This document shows, one piece after another, positions 8,508 to 17,142 of a stretch of DNA of 64,000 nucleotides. Position 1 is the first letter of the stretch; each line of letters starts with the position of its first letter. The translations under genes were made by a program, and so were the position numbers. The stretch comes from Sphingomonas sp. PR090111-T3T-6A. GTDB lineage: Bacteria; Pseudomonadota; Alphaproteobacteria; Sphingomonadales; Sphingomonadaceae. Location: positions 62,001 to 126,000 of the forward strand of contig NZ_AORL01000019.1 in NCBI RefSeq assembly GCF_000383095.1, given 5' to 3'. Below the pieces are notes generated by a model that saw nothing but the letters and a program-made list of their open reading frames with translations, was not told the DNA's origin and did not search any database.

Positions 8508-8520
8508 AACCAGATAGGTT
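8508..8520. promoter_or_regulatory. inverted repeat upstream of the lysis operon
   Basis: AACC (8508-8511), five bases, GGTT (8517-8520), 35-47 bp upstream of the endolysin start, next to an AT-rich TATATGAAT stretch on the minus strand that could hold a -10 element. It is a possible operator; no known factor is identified. Confidence 0.25.
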
Positions 8521-8587
8521 CGTGTAGGAAAATGGATTTTGCCGGAACGCACCCGATGCCCGCCAAGTAGCCGATTTCGCGGGGCGA

Positions 8588-8619
8588 ATCGCCGACGGGG
8601 GCGATCGCGAGTCGGCGAT
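8588..8619 (-). terminator. hairpin downstream of tRNA-Pro
   Basis: ATCGCCGAC (8588-8596) and GTCGGCGAT (8611-8619) form a perfect 9-bp stem with a 14-nt loop, about 35 nt beyond the 3' end of the minus-strand tRNA-Pro. It lacks a T-tract, so it could also be a processing boundary. Confidence 0.4.
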
Positions 8620-8652
8620 CACGAAGGGAGACTGGGGTCCGTTCAGGGAAGA

Positions 8653-8729
8653 TGGTCGGGGCGACAGGATTCGAACCTGCGACCCTTAGACCCCCAGTCT
8701 AATGCGCTACCAGGCTGCGCCACGCCCCG
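8653..8729 (-). tRNA. tRNA-Pro(GGG)
   Basis: On the minus strand a 77-nt cloverleaf begins CGGGGCG, paired with CGCCCCG, followed by discriminator A and an encoded CCA. The anticodon stem TTAGA/TCTAA encloses loop CTGGGGG, giving anticodon GGG. The T-loop is GGTTCGAATCC. Confidence 0.97.
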
Positions 8730-8885
8730 ACCTAGGCGGCGGCCATTAGGCGACCGCCGCGCGCTTGGCAAGCGGGCAAAACAGGCGCGCCTTGCATGGG
8801 GCGGCAGCGGCATGGTAGGCGCCCGCCCTCCACATGGGCTGCTTTTCGTATCCGAACGAGCGCCCCAGCCAGGCCGAACCGCACG

Positions 8886-9221
8886 ATGTTCTCGTCCCCA
8901 GCTTATGCCCAGACTGTAGGCTCCGCGCCCGGCGCGTCCGGTTTTGCGGCCTATTCCGGTTTCATTCCCATCGTCCTGATGGTGGTGATCTTCTATTTCC
9001 TGCTCATCCGCCCGCAGCAGGCGCGCGCCAAGCAGCACAAGGCGATGATCGACGGTGCCAAGAAGGGCGACGTGGTCGTCACCGGCGGCGGCCTGGTCGG
9101 CCGCATCACCAAGGTCGAGGGTGACGAGGTGGAGGTCGAACTCGCGCCCAACGTCCGCGTCCGCGCGATCAAGTCCACGCTCACCGAGGTGCGCGGGACG
9201 ACCAAGCCAGCGAACGATTGA
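8886..9221 (+). CDS. yajC: preprotein translocase subunit YajC
   Basis: Single-pass inner-membrane protein of 111 residues, part of the SecDF-YajC complex that assists Sec export. A transmembrane segment ([18 protein letters not shown], about residues 23-40) is followed by [12 protein letters not shown] and the conserved [13 protein letters not shown]. The start MFSSPAYAQ is the family-like one. It lies directly upstream of secD, 18 bp away, in one operon. Confidence 0.95.
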   Translation: MFSSPAYAQTVGSAPGASGFAAYSGFIPIVLMVVIFYFLLIRPQQARAKQHKAMIDGAKKGDVVVTGGGLVGRITKVEGDEVEVELAPNVRVRAIKSTLTEVRGTTKPAND

Positions 9222-9239
9222 GGGGGGGCTGAGGGGGCC

Positions 9240-10826
9240 ATGCTCGATTTCCCGCGCTGGAAGATTGCTTCGATCATCGGGGTGCTGCTGATCGGCATCC
9301 TGTTCGCCGTGCCGAGCTTCATTCCCGAGACGACGGCGAATAAGCTGGGTCTCGGCTTCGCGCCGCGCATCAATTACGGCCTCGATCTGGCCGGCGGGAG
9401 CCACATCCTGCTCGAGGCGGACACGGCCGACGTCGCCAAGACGCGCCTCGCCGCGATGCAGGACACGATCCGCGGCGAGATGCGGCGGATGAGCCCGCAG
9501 GTCGAGATCGGCGACATCTCGACCGCGAACGGCTCGCTGAGTTTCTTCGTGCGCGATCCCGCGCAGGTCGACGCGGCGGTGGAGAAGGTCCGCACGCTGA
9601 CGTCGCCGGTCGGCTCGACCGGCCAGCGCGATTGGGATGTGCGCGTCGTCGATTCGACCCGCATCGTCATGACGCCGACCAAGGGCGGCATCGACCAGTT
9701 CGTGAAGCAGGCAATGTCCGGCGCGACCGACATCGTCCGCAAGCGTATCGACGCGCTCGGCACCAAGGAGCCGACGATCGCGCAGCAGGGCGCCGACCGC
9801 ATCCTCGTCGAGGTGCCGGGCGAGGGCGACCCCGCCGCGCTGAAGGCGCTGATCGGCAAGACCGCCAAGCTCGAATTCAAGCTCGTCGACACGCAGGCCG
9901 ATCCCGCCAAGGTGGCGGCCGGTCAGGCGCCGGTCGGCGACCAGATCCTGCGCTACGAGAATGGCGCGCCGGTCGCCGTCTTCCGTCAGGCGATCATCAC
10001 CGGCGCGGACCTCAAGACCGCCAAGCAGGATTACGACCAGAACAACGAGGCCATCGTCTCGATCGGCTTCAACAGCCGCGGCGCGCGCTCCTTCGCGGAG
10101 ACGACGCAGCAGAATGTCGGCAAGCCCTTCGCGATCATCCTTGATAACGTGGTGCTCTCGGCGCCGCGCATCGACGAGCCGATCCTCGGCGGCAGCGCGT
10201 CGATCCATGGCGGCTTCACCGTCCAGTCGGCGCAGGCGCTGGCGATCTCGCTCCAGTCGGGCGCGCTGCCGGTGACGCTGAAGACCGTGGAAGAGCGCAC
10301 CGTCGGCCCCGGCCTCGGCCAGGACTCGATCCACGCGGGCATCGTCGCCTCGGCGATCGCGGTGGCCGCCGTGGTGATCTTCATGCTCGTCACCTACGGC
10401 CGCTTCGGCGTCTATGCGAACCTCGCCGTCATCATCAACGTGTTCGTGATCCTCGGCGCCATGGCGCTGCTGAACGCGACGCTGACGCTGCCGGGCATCG
10501 CAGGCTTCGTGTTGACGATCGGCACGGCGGTGGACGCCAACGTGCTGATCAACGAGCGCATCCGCGAGGAGCGGCGGCGCGGGCGCAGTGTCGTGCAGGC
10601 GGTCGAGCTGGGCTATACCGAGGCCAGCCGCACCATCTTCGAGGCGAACGTGACGCACGCCATCTCGGGGCTCATCATGCTCATCCTGGGCTCCGGCCCG
10701 GTGAAGGGCTTTGCCGTGGTGCTGCTGCTCGGCATCGCGACGTCGGTGTTCACGGCCGTGCTGTTCACGCGCATGATGGTCGCGATCTGGCTCCGCCGCG
10801 CGCGCCCGCAAGCCATCCATATCTGA
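9240..10826 (+). CDS. secD: protein translocase subunit SecD
   Basis: Inner-membrane RND-like protein of 528 residues that uses the proton gradient to pull secreted proteins from SecYEG. A first TM segment (about residues 7-26) is followed by GLDLAGGSHILLEAD, the large periplasmic P1 domain, and five C-terminal TM helices with the typical GFVLTIGTAVDANVLINERI and GRSVVQAVELGYTEA. GAGGGGG lies just before the ATG. secF follows after 13 bp. Confidence 0.97.
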   Translation: MLDFPRWKIASIIGVLLIGILFAVPSFIPETTANKLGLGFAPRINYGLDLAGGSHILLEADTADVAKTRLAAMQDTIRGEMRRMSPQVEIGDISTANGSLSFFVRDPAQVDAAVEKVRTLTSPVGSTGQRDWDVRVVDSTRIVMTPTKGGIDQFVKQAMSGATDIVRKRIDALGTKEPTIAQQGADRILVEVPGEGDPAALKALIGKTAKLEFKLVDTQADPAKVAAGQAPVGDQILRYENGAPVAVFRQAIITGADLKTAKQDYDQNNEAIVSIGFNSRGARSFAETTQQNVGKPFAIILDNVVLSAPRIDEPILGGSASIHGGFTVQSAQALAISLQSGALPVTLKTVEERTVGPGLGQDSIHAGIVASAIAVAAVVIFMLVTYGRFGVYANLAVIINVFVILGAMALLNATLTLPGIAGFVLTIGTAVDANVLINERIREERRRGRSVVQAVELGYTEASRTIFEANVTHAISGLIMLILGSGPVKGFAVVLLLGIATSVFTAVLFTRMMVAIWLRRARPQAIHI

Positions 10827-10839
10827 GGCGACCCGAACC

Positions 10840-11823
10840 ATGCGCCTGCTCAAGATCGTTCCCGACAACACCAATATCGGCTTCGTGAAGCTGCGCGGCT
10901 GGGCCTTCGGGCTCACCCTGCTGCTCACCATCGCGGCCGGCGTGCTGGTCGGGGTGCGCGGCCTCAACTTCGGCGTCGACTTCGTCGGCGGCCTGATGAT
11001 CGAGGCGAAGTTCGCCGGTGACGCCCCGCTCGACGCGGTGCGCCACAAGGTGGACGGCCTCGGCGTCGGCACCGCCCAGCTCCAGCAGTTCGGCGCGAAG
11101 AACACCGTGTCGATCCGCCTGCCGCTGCCGCACTCCACCGACGAGGGCGCCAACAACGCGCTGGTCAACAAGGTCGAGGCGGCGCTCAAGGCCGACTATC
11201 CGAGCGTGACCTTCAACCAGGTCGAGACCGTCTCGGGCAAGGTGTCGGGCGAGCTGATCCGCAACGGCGTGCTGGCGGTGTTCCTCGCCGTGTTCGGCAT
11301 CGCCCTGTTCGGCATCTTCCGCTTCGAATGGCAGTTCGGCGTGGCGACCTTCGTGTCGATCTTCCACGACGTGCTGATGACGCTGGGCTTCTTCGCGCTG
11401 ACCCGGCTGGAGTTCGACCTCAACATCGTCGCGGCGGTGCTGACGATCATCGGCTACTCGATCAACGACAAGATCGTGATCGACGACCGCATCCGCGAGA
11501 ATATGCGCAAATATCGCCAGATGCCGCTCGGCGAGCTGATCGACCTCTCGGTCAACGAGACGCTGCCGCGTACCGTGATGACCTCGCTCACGATCATCCT
11601 GGCGCTGACCTCGCTGCTGCTGTTCGGCGGCGAAGTGCTGCGCGGCTTCACGGCGGCGATGATCCTGGGCGTCGTGGTCGGCACCTATTCGTCGATCTAC
11701 GTCTCGTCCTCCCTGCTGATCTCGCTCGGCCTCGACAAGTCCCGCTTCCGCCAGATGGCGGCGGCGACCGACAAGAAGAAGGCCAGCCGCGACCGCGCCG
11801 AGCGGATCGCGCCGAAGCCGTAA
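10840..11823 (+). CDS. secF: protein translocase subunit SecF
   Basis: Partner of SecD, 327 residues and six TM helices. It has FGVDFVGGLMIEAKF after the first helix and the conserved TM4-5 motifs IIGYSINDKIVIDDRIRE and VNETLPRTVMTSLT. The C-terminal tail is Lys/Arg rich (about the last 25 residues). It is separated from secD by 13 bp and from the Mth938-like gene by 3 bp, so yajC-secD-secF and the next gene are one transcription unit. Confidence 0.97.
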   Translation: MRLLKIVPDNTNIGFVKLRGWAFGLTLLLTIAAGVLVGVRGLNFGVDFVGGLMIEAKFAGDAPLDAVRHKVDGLGVGTAQLQQFGAKNTVSIRLPLPHSTDEGANNALVNKVEAALKADYPSVTFNQVETVSGKVSGELIRNGVLAVFLAVFGIALFGIFRFEWQFGVATFVSIFHDVLMTLGFFALTRLEFDLNIVAAVLTIIGYSINDKIVIDDRIRENMRKYRQMPLGELIDLSVNETLPRTVMTSLTIILALTSLLLFGGEVLRGFTAAMILGVVVGTYSSIYVSSSLLISLGLDKSRFRQMAAATDKKKASRDRAERIAPKP

Positions 11824-11826
11824 GAC

Positions 11827-12210
11827 ATGGCGAAATTCTCCCCCGATCCCGTCGCCGCAGGGCCCGCCATCCGCGGCTTCTCCGGCGGCGGCTTCCGGAT
11901 CGACGAGCAGGTCTTCGCCGACGGCGCGCTGCTCACCCCGGAGACGGCGGTGGAGTGGCAGGCGCCCGCGATCGAGGCGCTCGACCTCGACGCCATCGCG
12001 CCGCTGCTGGCCCATGAGCCGACGGCCGAATTTCTGCTGCTCGGCACCGGGGCGGCGCTGCGCCGTCCGTCGCCGGCCTTCGTCGCCGCGCTGGAGGCGA
12101 AGGGCATCGGGCTCGAAGTGATGGACAGCCGCGCCGCCGCCCATGCCTGGGGCGTGCTGCGCGCCGAGGGCCGCGAGATCGTCGCCGCGCTGATGCGGCT
12201 GGATCGCTAG
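11827..12210 (+). CDS. Mth938-like domain-containing protein
   Basis: Protein of 127 residues in the Mth938/DUF498 family, related to the human NDUFAF3-type fold. Visible conserved parts are IRGFSGGGFRIDEQVF near the N-terminus, EFLLLGTGAALRRP with the family glycine loop, and VMDSRAAAHAWGVLRAEGR near the C-terminus. Its biochemical role in bacteria is not known. It follows secF after 3 bp, an order common in alphaproteobacteria. Its last four bases overlap the convergent glycosyltransferase gene. Confidence 0.85.
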   Translation: MAKFSPDPVAAGPAIRGFSGGGFRIDEQVFADGALLTPETAVEWQAPAIEALDLDAIAPLLAHEPTAEFLLLGTGAALRRPSPAFVAALEAKGIGLEVMDSRAAAHAWGVLRAEGREIVAALMRLDR

Positions 12211-13373
12211 CGCCCCGTCAGCCCCGCGAGATGATCGCGCAGCGCCAGCGCGTTCGCATCCCATGTGAAGCGCTCGGCCGCCGCGCGCACCGCCGCCGGG
12301 TCCGGCGGAAAGGCGATCAGTTCCGCCACGGCCGCCGCGATCGCGGCCGGATCGCGCGCCACGATTCGCCCGGCGGCGGGCCGGTCCACCAGCTCCCGCG
12401 CGCCGCCCACGTCGCTGATGACCACCGGCGTGCCGCAGGCGAGCGATTCGACCCAGGCATTGGCGAGCCCCTCCGACGCGGAGACCAGCACGCCGACATC
12501 GGCCGCCGCGGCGAGGGCGGGCAGCGTCTCATGCGGGCGCGGGCCGAGCAGCTTCACCCGCTCGTTCAGCCCTCGCGCGGCCACCAGCGCCTCCAGCGCG
12601 GCGCGCTCGGGGCCTTGCCCCACGATCATCAGCGTGCCGCGCGGAAGCCGCGCCAGCGCCTCGATGACGAGCGCATGGCCCTTGCGCGGGATCAGCGCCC
12701 CCACCGACAGCAACAGTGGCCCCGAGACGCCCAGAGCAGCCTTGGCGGCCTCCCGGTCCGCCGCGGGGCGGAAGCGGGCGAGGTCGACGCCGGTATAATG
12801 GATGCGGATGCGCTCGCCCGGCAGGCCCAGCGCCACCATGTCGTTGCGCAGCGCCGCGCTCACCGCGAGCATCCCCGCGGCGTCGCGCCCGGCATCCGCG
12901 ACCTGCCCGCGCGTCCAGCGCTGGCGGCCCCAATGGTGGATATCGGCCCCGCGCGCCTTGATCGAGACGGGCACGCCCAGCGCCTCGCCCAGCCGGGTCG
13001 CGGCCGGGCCGTCGGGGAAGAAGAACTCCGCGTCGATCACGTCGAAGGGGAAGCGCCGGCGCATCTCGGTCAGGAACGGGGTGAGCGCGCGCACCATCGC
13101 ACCCGGATTGAAGCCGCCCAGCCCCGGCACCGCGGTGAAGCGCGGGCGGTGGAGGGGAAGGCCTTTCCACATCTCGCCCATCGGCAGCGTCGCGAGCGCG
13201 CTCCAGCGCGGATGGCGGGCGAGGGGGCCCGGCGGCAGGCCCACTGGTGCCACCACTTCCACCTCCACGCCGGGCAGGCCTGCGAGGCCCAGCGTCTGCC
13301 GCTCGACGAACACGCCGAAGGTCGGCCGTGTCTCGTCGGGGAACAGGGTGGAGAGGGTCAGCACGCGCAACAT
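12207..13373 (-). CDS. glycosyltransferase family 4 protein
   Basis: GT-B fold retaining glycosyltransferase of 388 residues. The N-terminal acceptor domain has VLTLSTLFPDETRPTFGVFV, typical of exopolysaccharide GT4 enzymes. The C-terminal nucleotide-sugar domain has SVGALIPRKGHALVIEAL, the glycine-rich IVGQGPERAAL, and the EX7E motif around SASEGLANAWVESLACGTPVV. Donor and acceptor sugars cannot be read from sequence. It stands alone, convergent with the sec operon and divergent from bamD, so it is not in an obvious capsule cluster. Confidence 0.88.
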   Translation of the reverse strand: MLRVLTLSTLFPDETRPTFGVFVERQTLGLAGLPGVEVEVVAPVGLPPGPLARHPRWSALATLPMGEMWKGLPLHRPRFTAVPGLGGFNPGAMVRALTPFLTEMRRRFPFDVIDAEFFFPDGPAATRLGEALGVPVSIKARGADIHHWGRQRWTRGQVADAGRDAAGMLAVSAALRNDMVALGLPGERIRIHYTGVDLARFRPAADREAAKAALGVSGPLLLSVGALIPRKGHALVIEALARLPRGTLMIVGQGPERAALEALVAARGLNERVKLLGPRPHETLPALAAAADVGVLVSASEGLANAWVESLACGTPVVISDVGGARELVDRPAAGRIVARDPAAIAAAVAELIAFPPDPAAVRAAAERFTWDANALALRDHLAGLTGR

Positions 13374-13500
13374 GGCTCGCCTTGTGCCATCAAACTGTTA
13401 AGAGCGCATTCAGGCCGGAAGCGAAACTGTCCCGGCATCGCCAGCGGGCCATCATCCGGGCCGCTTCCCTCATCCGGATCGAGCCGCTAAGAGCATCGTC

Positions 13501-14349
13501 ATGCTGCGTTCCGCCTCCCGCCCGCTCCTCCTCGCCGCGCTCGCCGCGATCGCCTTTGCGCCCCTCGCCAGCTGTGCCGGCGGCGGCAAGAAGAAGGCGG
13601 ATACGCGCTTCATCGCCCGCGACGTCGATACGCTCTACACGCTGGCCCGCGACCGCCTGGACCGGCGCCAGTACAAGATCGCCGCCCAGCTCTTCGACGA
13701 GGTGGAGCGCCAGCATCCTTATTCGATCTGGGCGCGCCGCGCCGAGCTGATGAGCGCCTACAGCTATTATCTGGCGCGCGACTACAACGCCTCGATCTCG
13801 TCCGCCCAGCGCTTCCTGTCGATCCACCCCGGCAACCGCGACGCGCCTTACGCCTATTATCTGATCGCCATCGACTATTATGAGCAGATCAACGACGTCA
13901 CCCGCGACCAGAAGATCACCCAGCAGGCGCTCGACGCCTTGGGCGAGCTGATCCGCCGCTATCCGGATTCGCGCTACGCAGCCGATGCGCGTCTCAAGAC
14001 CGACCTCGTCAACGATCACCTCGCCGGCAAGGAGATGGAGATCGGCCGTTTCTATGAGCGGCGTGGCCAGTGGCTGGCGGCGATCATCCGTTTCCGCGTC
14101 GTGATCGACAAATATCAGACCACCACCCACGTTCCCGAGGCGCTGGAGCGCCTGACCGAATCCTATCTGGCGCTGGGCGTGCCGGTGGAGGCGGAGAAGG
14201 CCGCCGCGGTGCTGGGCAACAACTATCCCGGCTCCAAATGGTATCAGCGCGCCTACACGCTCATCACCAAGAAGGCCCCCGAGACGGTGGGCCGCCACGG
14301 CAAGCATGAGCCCAAGGCGAAGCATCGCAAGGACAAGAAGGGCCAGTGA
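13501..14349 (+). CDS. bamD: outer membrane protein assembly factor BamD
   Basis: Lipoprotein of 282 residues in the BAM complex that inserts beta-barrel proteins into the outer membrane. A lipobox LASCAGG follows the signal peptide (lipidated Cys near residue 22). Five TPR-like helical pairs follow, with the conserved ARDRLDRRQYKIAAQLFDEV and HPGNRDAPYAYYL blocks. The C-terminus is a Lys/His-rich tail. A rho-independent terminator lies directly downstream, so it is probably monocistronic. Confidence 0.95.
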   Translation: MLRSASRPLLLAALAAIAFAPLASCAGGGKKKADTRFIARDVDTLYTLARDRLDRRQYKIAAQLFDEVERQHPYSIWARRAELMSAYSYYLARDYNASISSAQRFLSIHPGNRDAPYAYYLIAIDYYEQINDVTRDQKITQQALDALGELIRRYPDSRYAADARLKTDLVNDHLAGKEMEIGRFYERRGQWLAAIIRFRVVIDKYQTTTHVPEALERLTESYLALGVPVEAEKAAAVLGNNYPGSKWYQRAYTLITKKAPETVGRHGKHEPKAKHRKDKKGQ

Positions 14350-14350
14350 G

Positions 14351-14382
14351 GCACGGCGGGCGAGCGCCTGCCGATGCTTTTT
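14351..14382 (+). terminator. rho-independent terminator of bamD
   Basis: Interrupted hairpin starting right after the bamD stop: GCA/TGC (14351-14353 with 14375-14377), GGC/GCC (14355-14357 with 14370-14372) and GGC/GCC (14359-14361 with 14366-14368), with a GAGC loop and five T (14378-14382). Confidence 0.7.
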
Positions 14383-14429
14383 GTTCATGGCCTGTTCTCA
14401 TCTGCGCGATGATCGCGTAGAGAAGGGCC

Positions 14430-16088
14430 ATGCTGATCCGTCTCGCCATCCGCGACGTCGTGCTGATCGAGGCGCTGGACCTCGATTTCACAGCGGGTCT
14501 GGGCGCGCTCACCGGCGAGACGGGGGCGGGCAAGTCGATCCTGCTCGATGCGCTGGGGTTGGTGCTCGGCCAGCGGGCGGATAGCGGGCTGGTGCGCCAT
14601 GGCGCGTCGCAGGCGGTCGTCACCGCCAGCTTCGATGCGGGTGACGATGCGGTCGTCGCCGCACTCCTCGCCGAGAACGGACTGACGGGCGAGCCCGGCG
14701 AACCACTGATCGTGCGGCGCATCGTCAAGGCAGACGGTGGCAGCCGCGCCAGCATCAACGACCAGCCCGCCTCCGCCGCGTTGCTGCGCGAACTGGGCGG
14801 CCGGCTGGTCGAGATCCACGGACAGCATGACGATCGCGGCCTGCTGAACGCGCGCGGGCATCGCGCGCTGCTGGACGCCTTCGGCCGCTTCGACACCGGG
14901 CCGCTTGGCCAGGCCCACGCCCGCTGGCGCGCCGCCGAGGCCGAGCTGGCGCAGGCGCGAGCCGATCTCGAAGGCGCCGAGCGGGATCGCGAATGGCTCG
15001 ACCATGCGGTCCGCGAGCTGACCACGCTGGCGCCCGAGCCGGGCGAGGAGGAGGCGCTCGCCGGGGAGCGCGCCGCCATGCAGAAGGGCGCGCGGCTGGC
15101 CGAGGATATGGCCGGTGTCTCGCAGCATCTCGATGGCTCGGAGGGCGCGCTGGCGGCGCTGCGGCAGGCGGCGCGGCGGCTCGACCGAGTGGCGCACGAG
15201 CATGAGGCGCTGGCCTCCGCGCTGGCCGCGCTCGACCGTGCCGTGATCGAGGCGGCCGAGGCCGAGGAGGCGCTGGAGGCGGCGGCGCAGGCGCTCGCCT
15301 TCGATCCCGAGCGGCTCGACCGGATCGAGACGCGGCTGTTCGATCTGCGCGGGGTTGCCCGCAAGCATCGCGTCCAGCCCGACGAACTGCCCGCGCTGGT
15401 CGAGGAACTGTCCGAAAGGCTCGCCCGCATCGAGGCAGGGGGCGAGGGCCTCGCGACGTTGGAGAAGGCCGTGAAGGCCGCTCGCGCGGCCTATGAGGAG
15501 GAAGCGGGCGCGCTGTCCGCCGCGCGGCATGAGGCGGCGGGTCGGCTCGATCGGGCGGTGGCGGAGGAGCTGGCGCCGCTCAAGCTCGACGCCGCGCGCT
15601 TCCGCACCGCGATCGAGCGGCTGCCCGAGGGCCAGTGGAGCGCCGAAGGGCGTGATCGGGTGGAATTCCTGATCTCGACCAATCCGGGCGCGCCCTTCGC
15701 GCCGCTGGCCAAGATCGCGTCCGGCGGCGAGCTGTCGCGCTTCATCCTGGCGCTCAAGGTGTCGCTGGCCGAGGCGGCAGGCGCGCGGACGATGATCTTC
15801 GACGAGATCGACCGGGGCGTCGGCGGCGCGGTGGCCTCCGCGATCGGAGACCGGCTGGCGCGGCTGTCGGCGAAGGCGCAGTTGCTGGTGGTGACGCACA
15901 GCCCGCAGGTGGCGGCGCGCGCCGACAGGCAGCTCCTCATCGCCAAGAGCCATGACGGCACCGTCACGCGCACCGGTGTCCGCCTCCTCGACGCGACCGA
16001 GCGGCGCGAGGAGATCGCGCGGATGCTGTCCGGCGCCGAAGTCACCGACGAAGCGCGCGCGCAGGCGGGGCGGCTGCTGGTGGCCTGA
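14430..16088 (+). CDS. recN: DNA repair protein RecN
   Basis: SMC-like ATPase of 552 residues that holds broken DNA ends during double-strand-break repair. The N-terminal Walker A is GETGAGKSILLDAL, a coiled-coil region spans roughly residues 150-360, and the C-terminal head has the signature SGGELSRFILALK followed by Walker B (TMIFDEIDRGVGG) and THSPQVAARAD. Length is normal. No clear LexA box is seen in the short gap upstream; that gap also holds the bamD terminator. Confidence 0.95.
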   Translation: MLIRLAIRDVVLIEALDLDFTAGLGALTGETGAGKSILLDALGLVLGQRADSGLVRHGASQAVVTASFDAGDDAVVAALLAENGLTGEPGEPLIVRRIVKADGGSRASINDQPASAALLRELGGRLVEIHGQHDDRGLLNARGHRALLDAFGRFDTGPLGQAHARWRAAEAELAQARADLEGAERDREWLDHAVRELTTLAPEPGEEEALAGERAAMQKGARLAEDMAGVSQHLDGSEGALAALRQAARRLDRVAHEHEALASALAALDRAVIEAAEAEEALEAAAQALAFDPERLDRIETRLFDLRGVARKHRVQPDELPALVEELSERLARIEAGGEGLATLEKAVKAARAAYEEEAGALSAARHEAAGRLDRAVAEELAPLKLDAARFRTAIERLPEGQWSAEGRDRVEFLISTNPGAPFAPLAKIASGGELSRFILALKVSLAEAAGARTMIFDEIDRGVGGAVASAIGDRLARLSAKAQLLVVTHSPQVAARADRQLLIAKSHDGTVTRTGVRLLDATERREEIARMLSGAEVTDEARAQAGRLLVA

Positions 16089-16130
16089 GGGAGGCGGGGG
16101 GAGTTCCCCCGGACCCGGAATACCGCGCCC

Positions 16131-16862
16131 TCAGCCGTGATGATCGGGTGTGTCGTCTTCATGGGAGTGGCCGGTGCCCAATCCGCCCCCCATCCCCATG
16201 CCGGCGCCCAATCCCATGCCACCGCCGCCGCCTTTGCCGGCGCCACCCCCGCCGCTTTCGCCCTTGCCGCGGCCGGACCCGAGCTGGCGCGAAGGGCCCT
16301 GGACGGGAATGGCGAGGCCGGCCGGAATCGGATCGAGATCGAGCGCATGGCGAATGAAGTCGCGCAGCGAGACGACCAGTGGCTGCGTCGGCACCTGTCG
16401 GCCGGCGACGAGTTCGCGGGCGGCGTGCTCCGCCAGGCGCACATGCTCCTCCGTGCCGAGCAGCAGGATATCGGCCAGCGCCGCCTCGACCGTATCCCGG
16501 ATGCGCCGGCCGCGCTCGGACTGCTCCGAAAGGTCGACGGTCCCCGTGGCGCCGCCGGGGGCTTCGCGCAGGTCGCGCAGATGGCGGGGATCGACCATCA
16601 GGTTGCCGGTGAAGGAGCCGCCCAGCGTCTTGTAGGCAGCGATGAGCGTGCGGAGCCTCTCATTGATCTGCCGGTTCATGCGCTCGCGGCGTTGCTGGAT
16701 GGTGACCATCATCACCAGCCGGATGCCGACCCCGAGCAGGGTCACCAGCACCAATCCGAGCAGGGTGGCGAGCAGGCTCTGCCATGAGGTGAAATCGATA
16801 TTGCGCAACGGCTTCTCCGCGGGCTGCCGATCCTCCCCAAGGAGAACGCCGTGCGGCCGCAC
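16131..16862 (-). CDS. membrane-anchored protein of unknown function with Gly-rich tail
   Basis: Protein of 243 residues that I do not recognise as a named family. One TM segment (about residues 28-52, LLATLLGLVLVTLLGVGI) is followed by a cytoplasmic-type helical domain (QQRRERMNRQINERLRTLI, then VEAALADILLLGTEEHVRLAEHAARELV). The last 55 residues are Gly/Met-rich (GGGGGMGLGAGMGMGGG) with a terminal His/Asp cluster. The GTG at 16862 is preceded by AAGGGAGG five bases upstream, a strong ribosome site; TTG 16808 is a weaker alternative. It converges with recN and has tRNA-Arg upstream. Confidence 0.7.
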   Translation of the reverse strand: MRPHGVLLGEDRQPAEKPLRNIDFTSWQSLLATLLGLVLVTLLGVGIRLVMMVTIQQRRERMNRQINERLRTLIAAYKTLGGSFTGNLMVDPRHLRDLREAPGGATGTVDLSEQSERGRRIRDTVEAALADILLLGTEEHVRLAEHAARELVAGRQVPTQPLVVSLRDFIRHALDLDPIPAGLAIPVQGPSRQLGSGRGKGESGGGGAGKGGGGGMGLGAGMGMGGGLGTGHSHEDDTPDHHG

Positions 16863-16989
16863 CGGTGCCTCCCTTGGGGAGCGGACGATATCGATCGGCT
16901 TGGGCGGGCGCAGCGTTTATTTGCGCGGGAGCGGCCGTGGCGCATCCGTTCGCGTCACGCCGAGGGGCCGTTCAAGTCATGGGAGAAAT

Positions 16990-17066
16990 TGGTGCGCCCG
17001 GAACGATTCGAACGTCCGACCCTCAGATTCGTAGTCTGATGCTCTATCCAGCTGAGCTACGGGCGC
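16990..17066 (-). tRNA. tRNA-Arg(ACG)
   Basis: Minus-strand 77-nt cloverleaf: acceptor GCGCCCG pairs with CGGGCGC, discriminator A, encoded CCA. The anticodon stem TCAGA/TCTGA encloses CTACGAA, giving anticodon ACG, whose A34 would be edited to inosine. Confidence 0.97.
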
Positions 17067-17142
17067 GCATTGGAGGCGGGCTGTTAGATCGGCTGGGGGC
17101 GGACTGCAACCCTTTTGTCACCGTCCGCCCCAAAATTCTCGC

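Noticed and set aside
8653-8729. tRNA-Pro beside endolysin/holin genes as a prophage att site
   Set aside because: No integrase, no phage structural genes and no repeat of the tRNA 3' end were recognised nearby.
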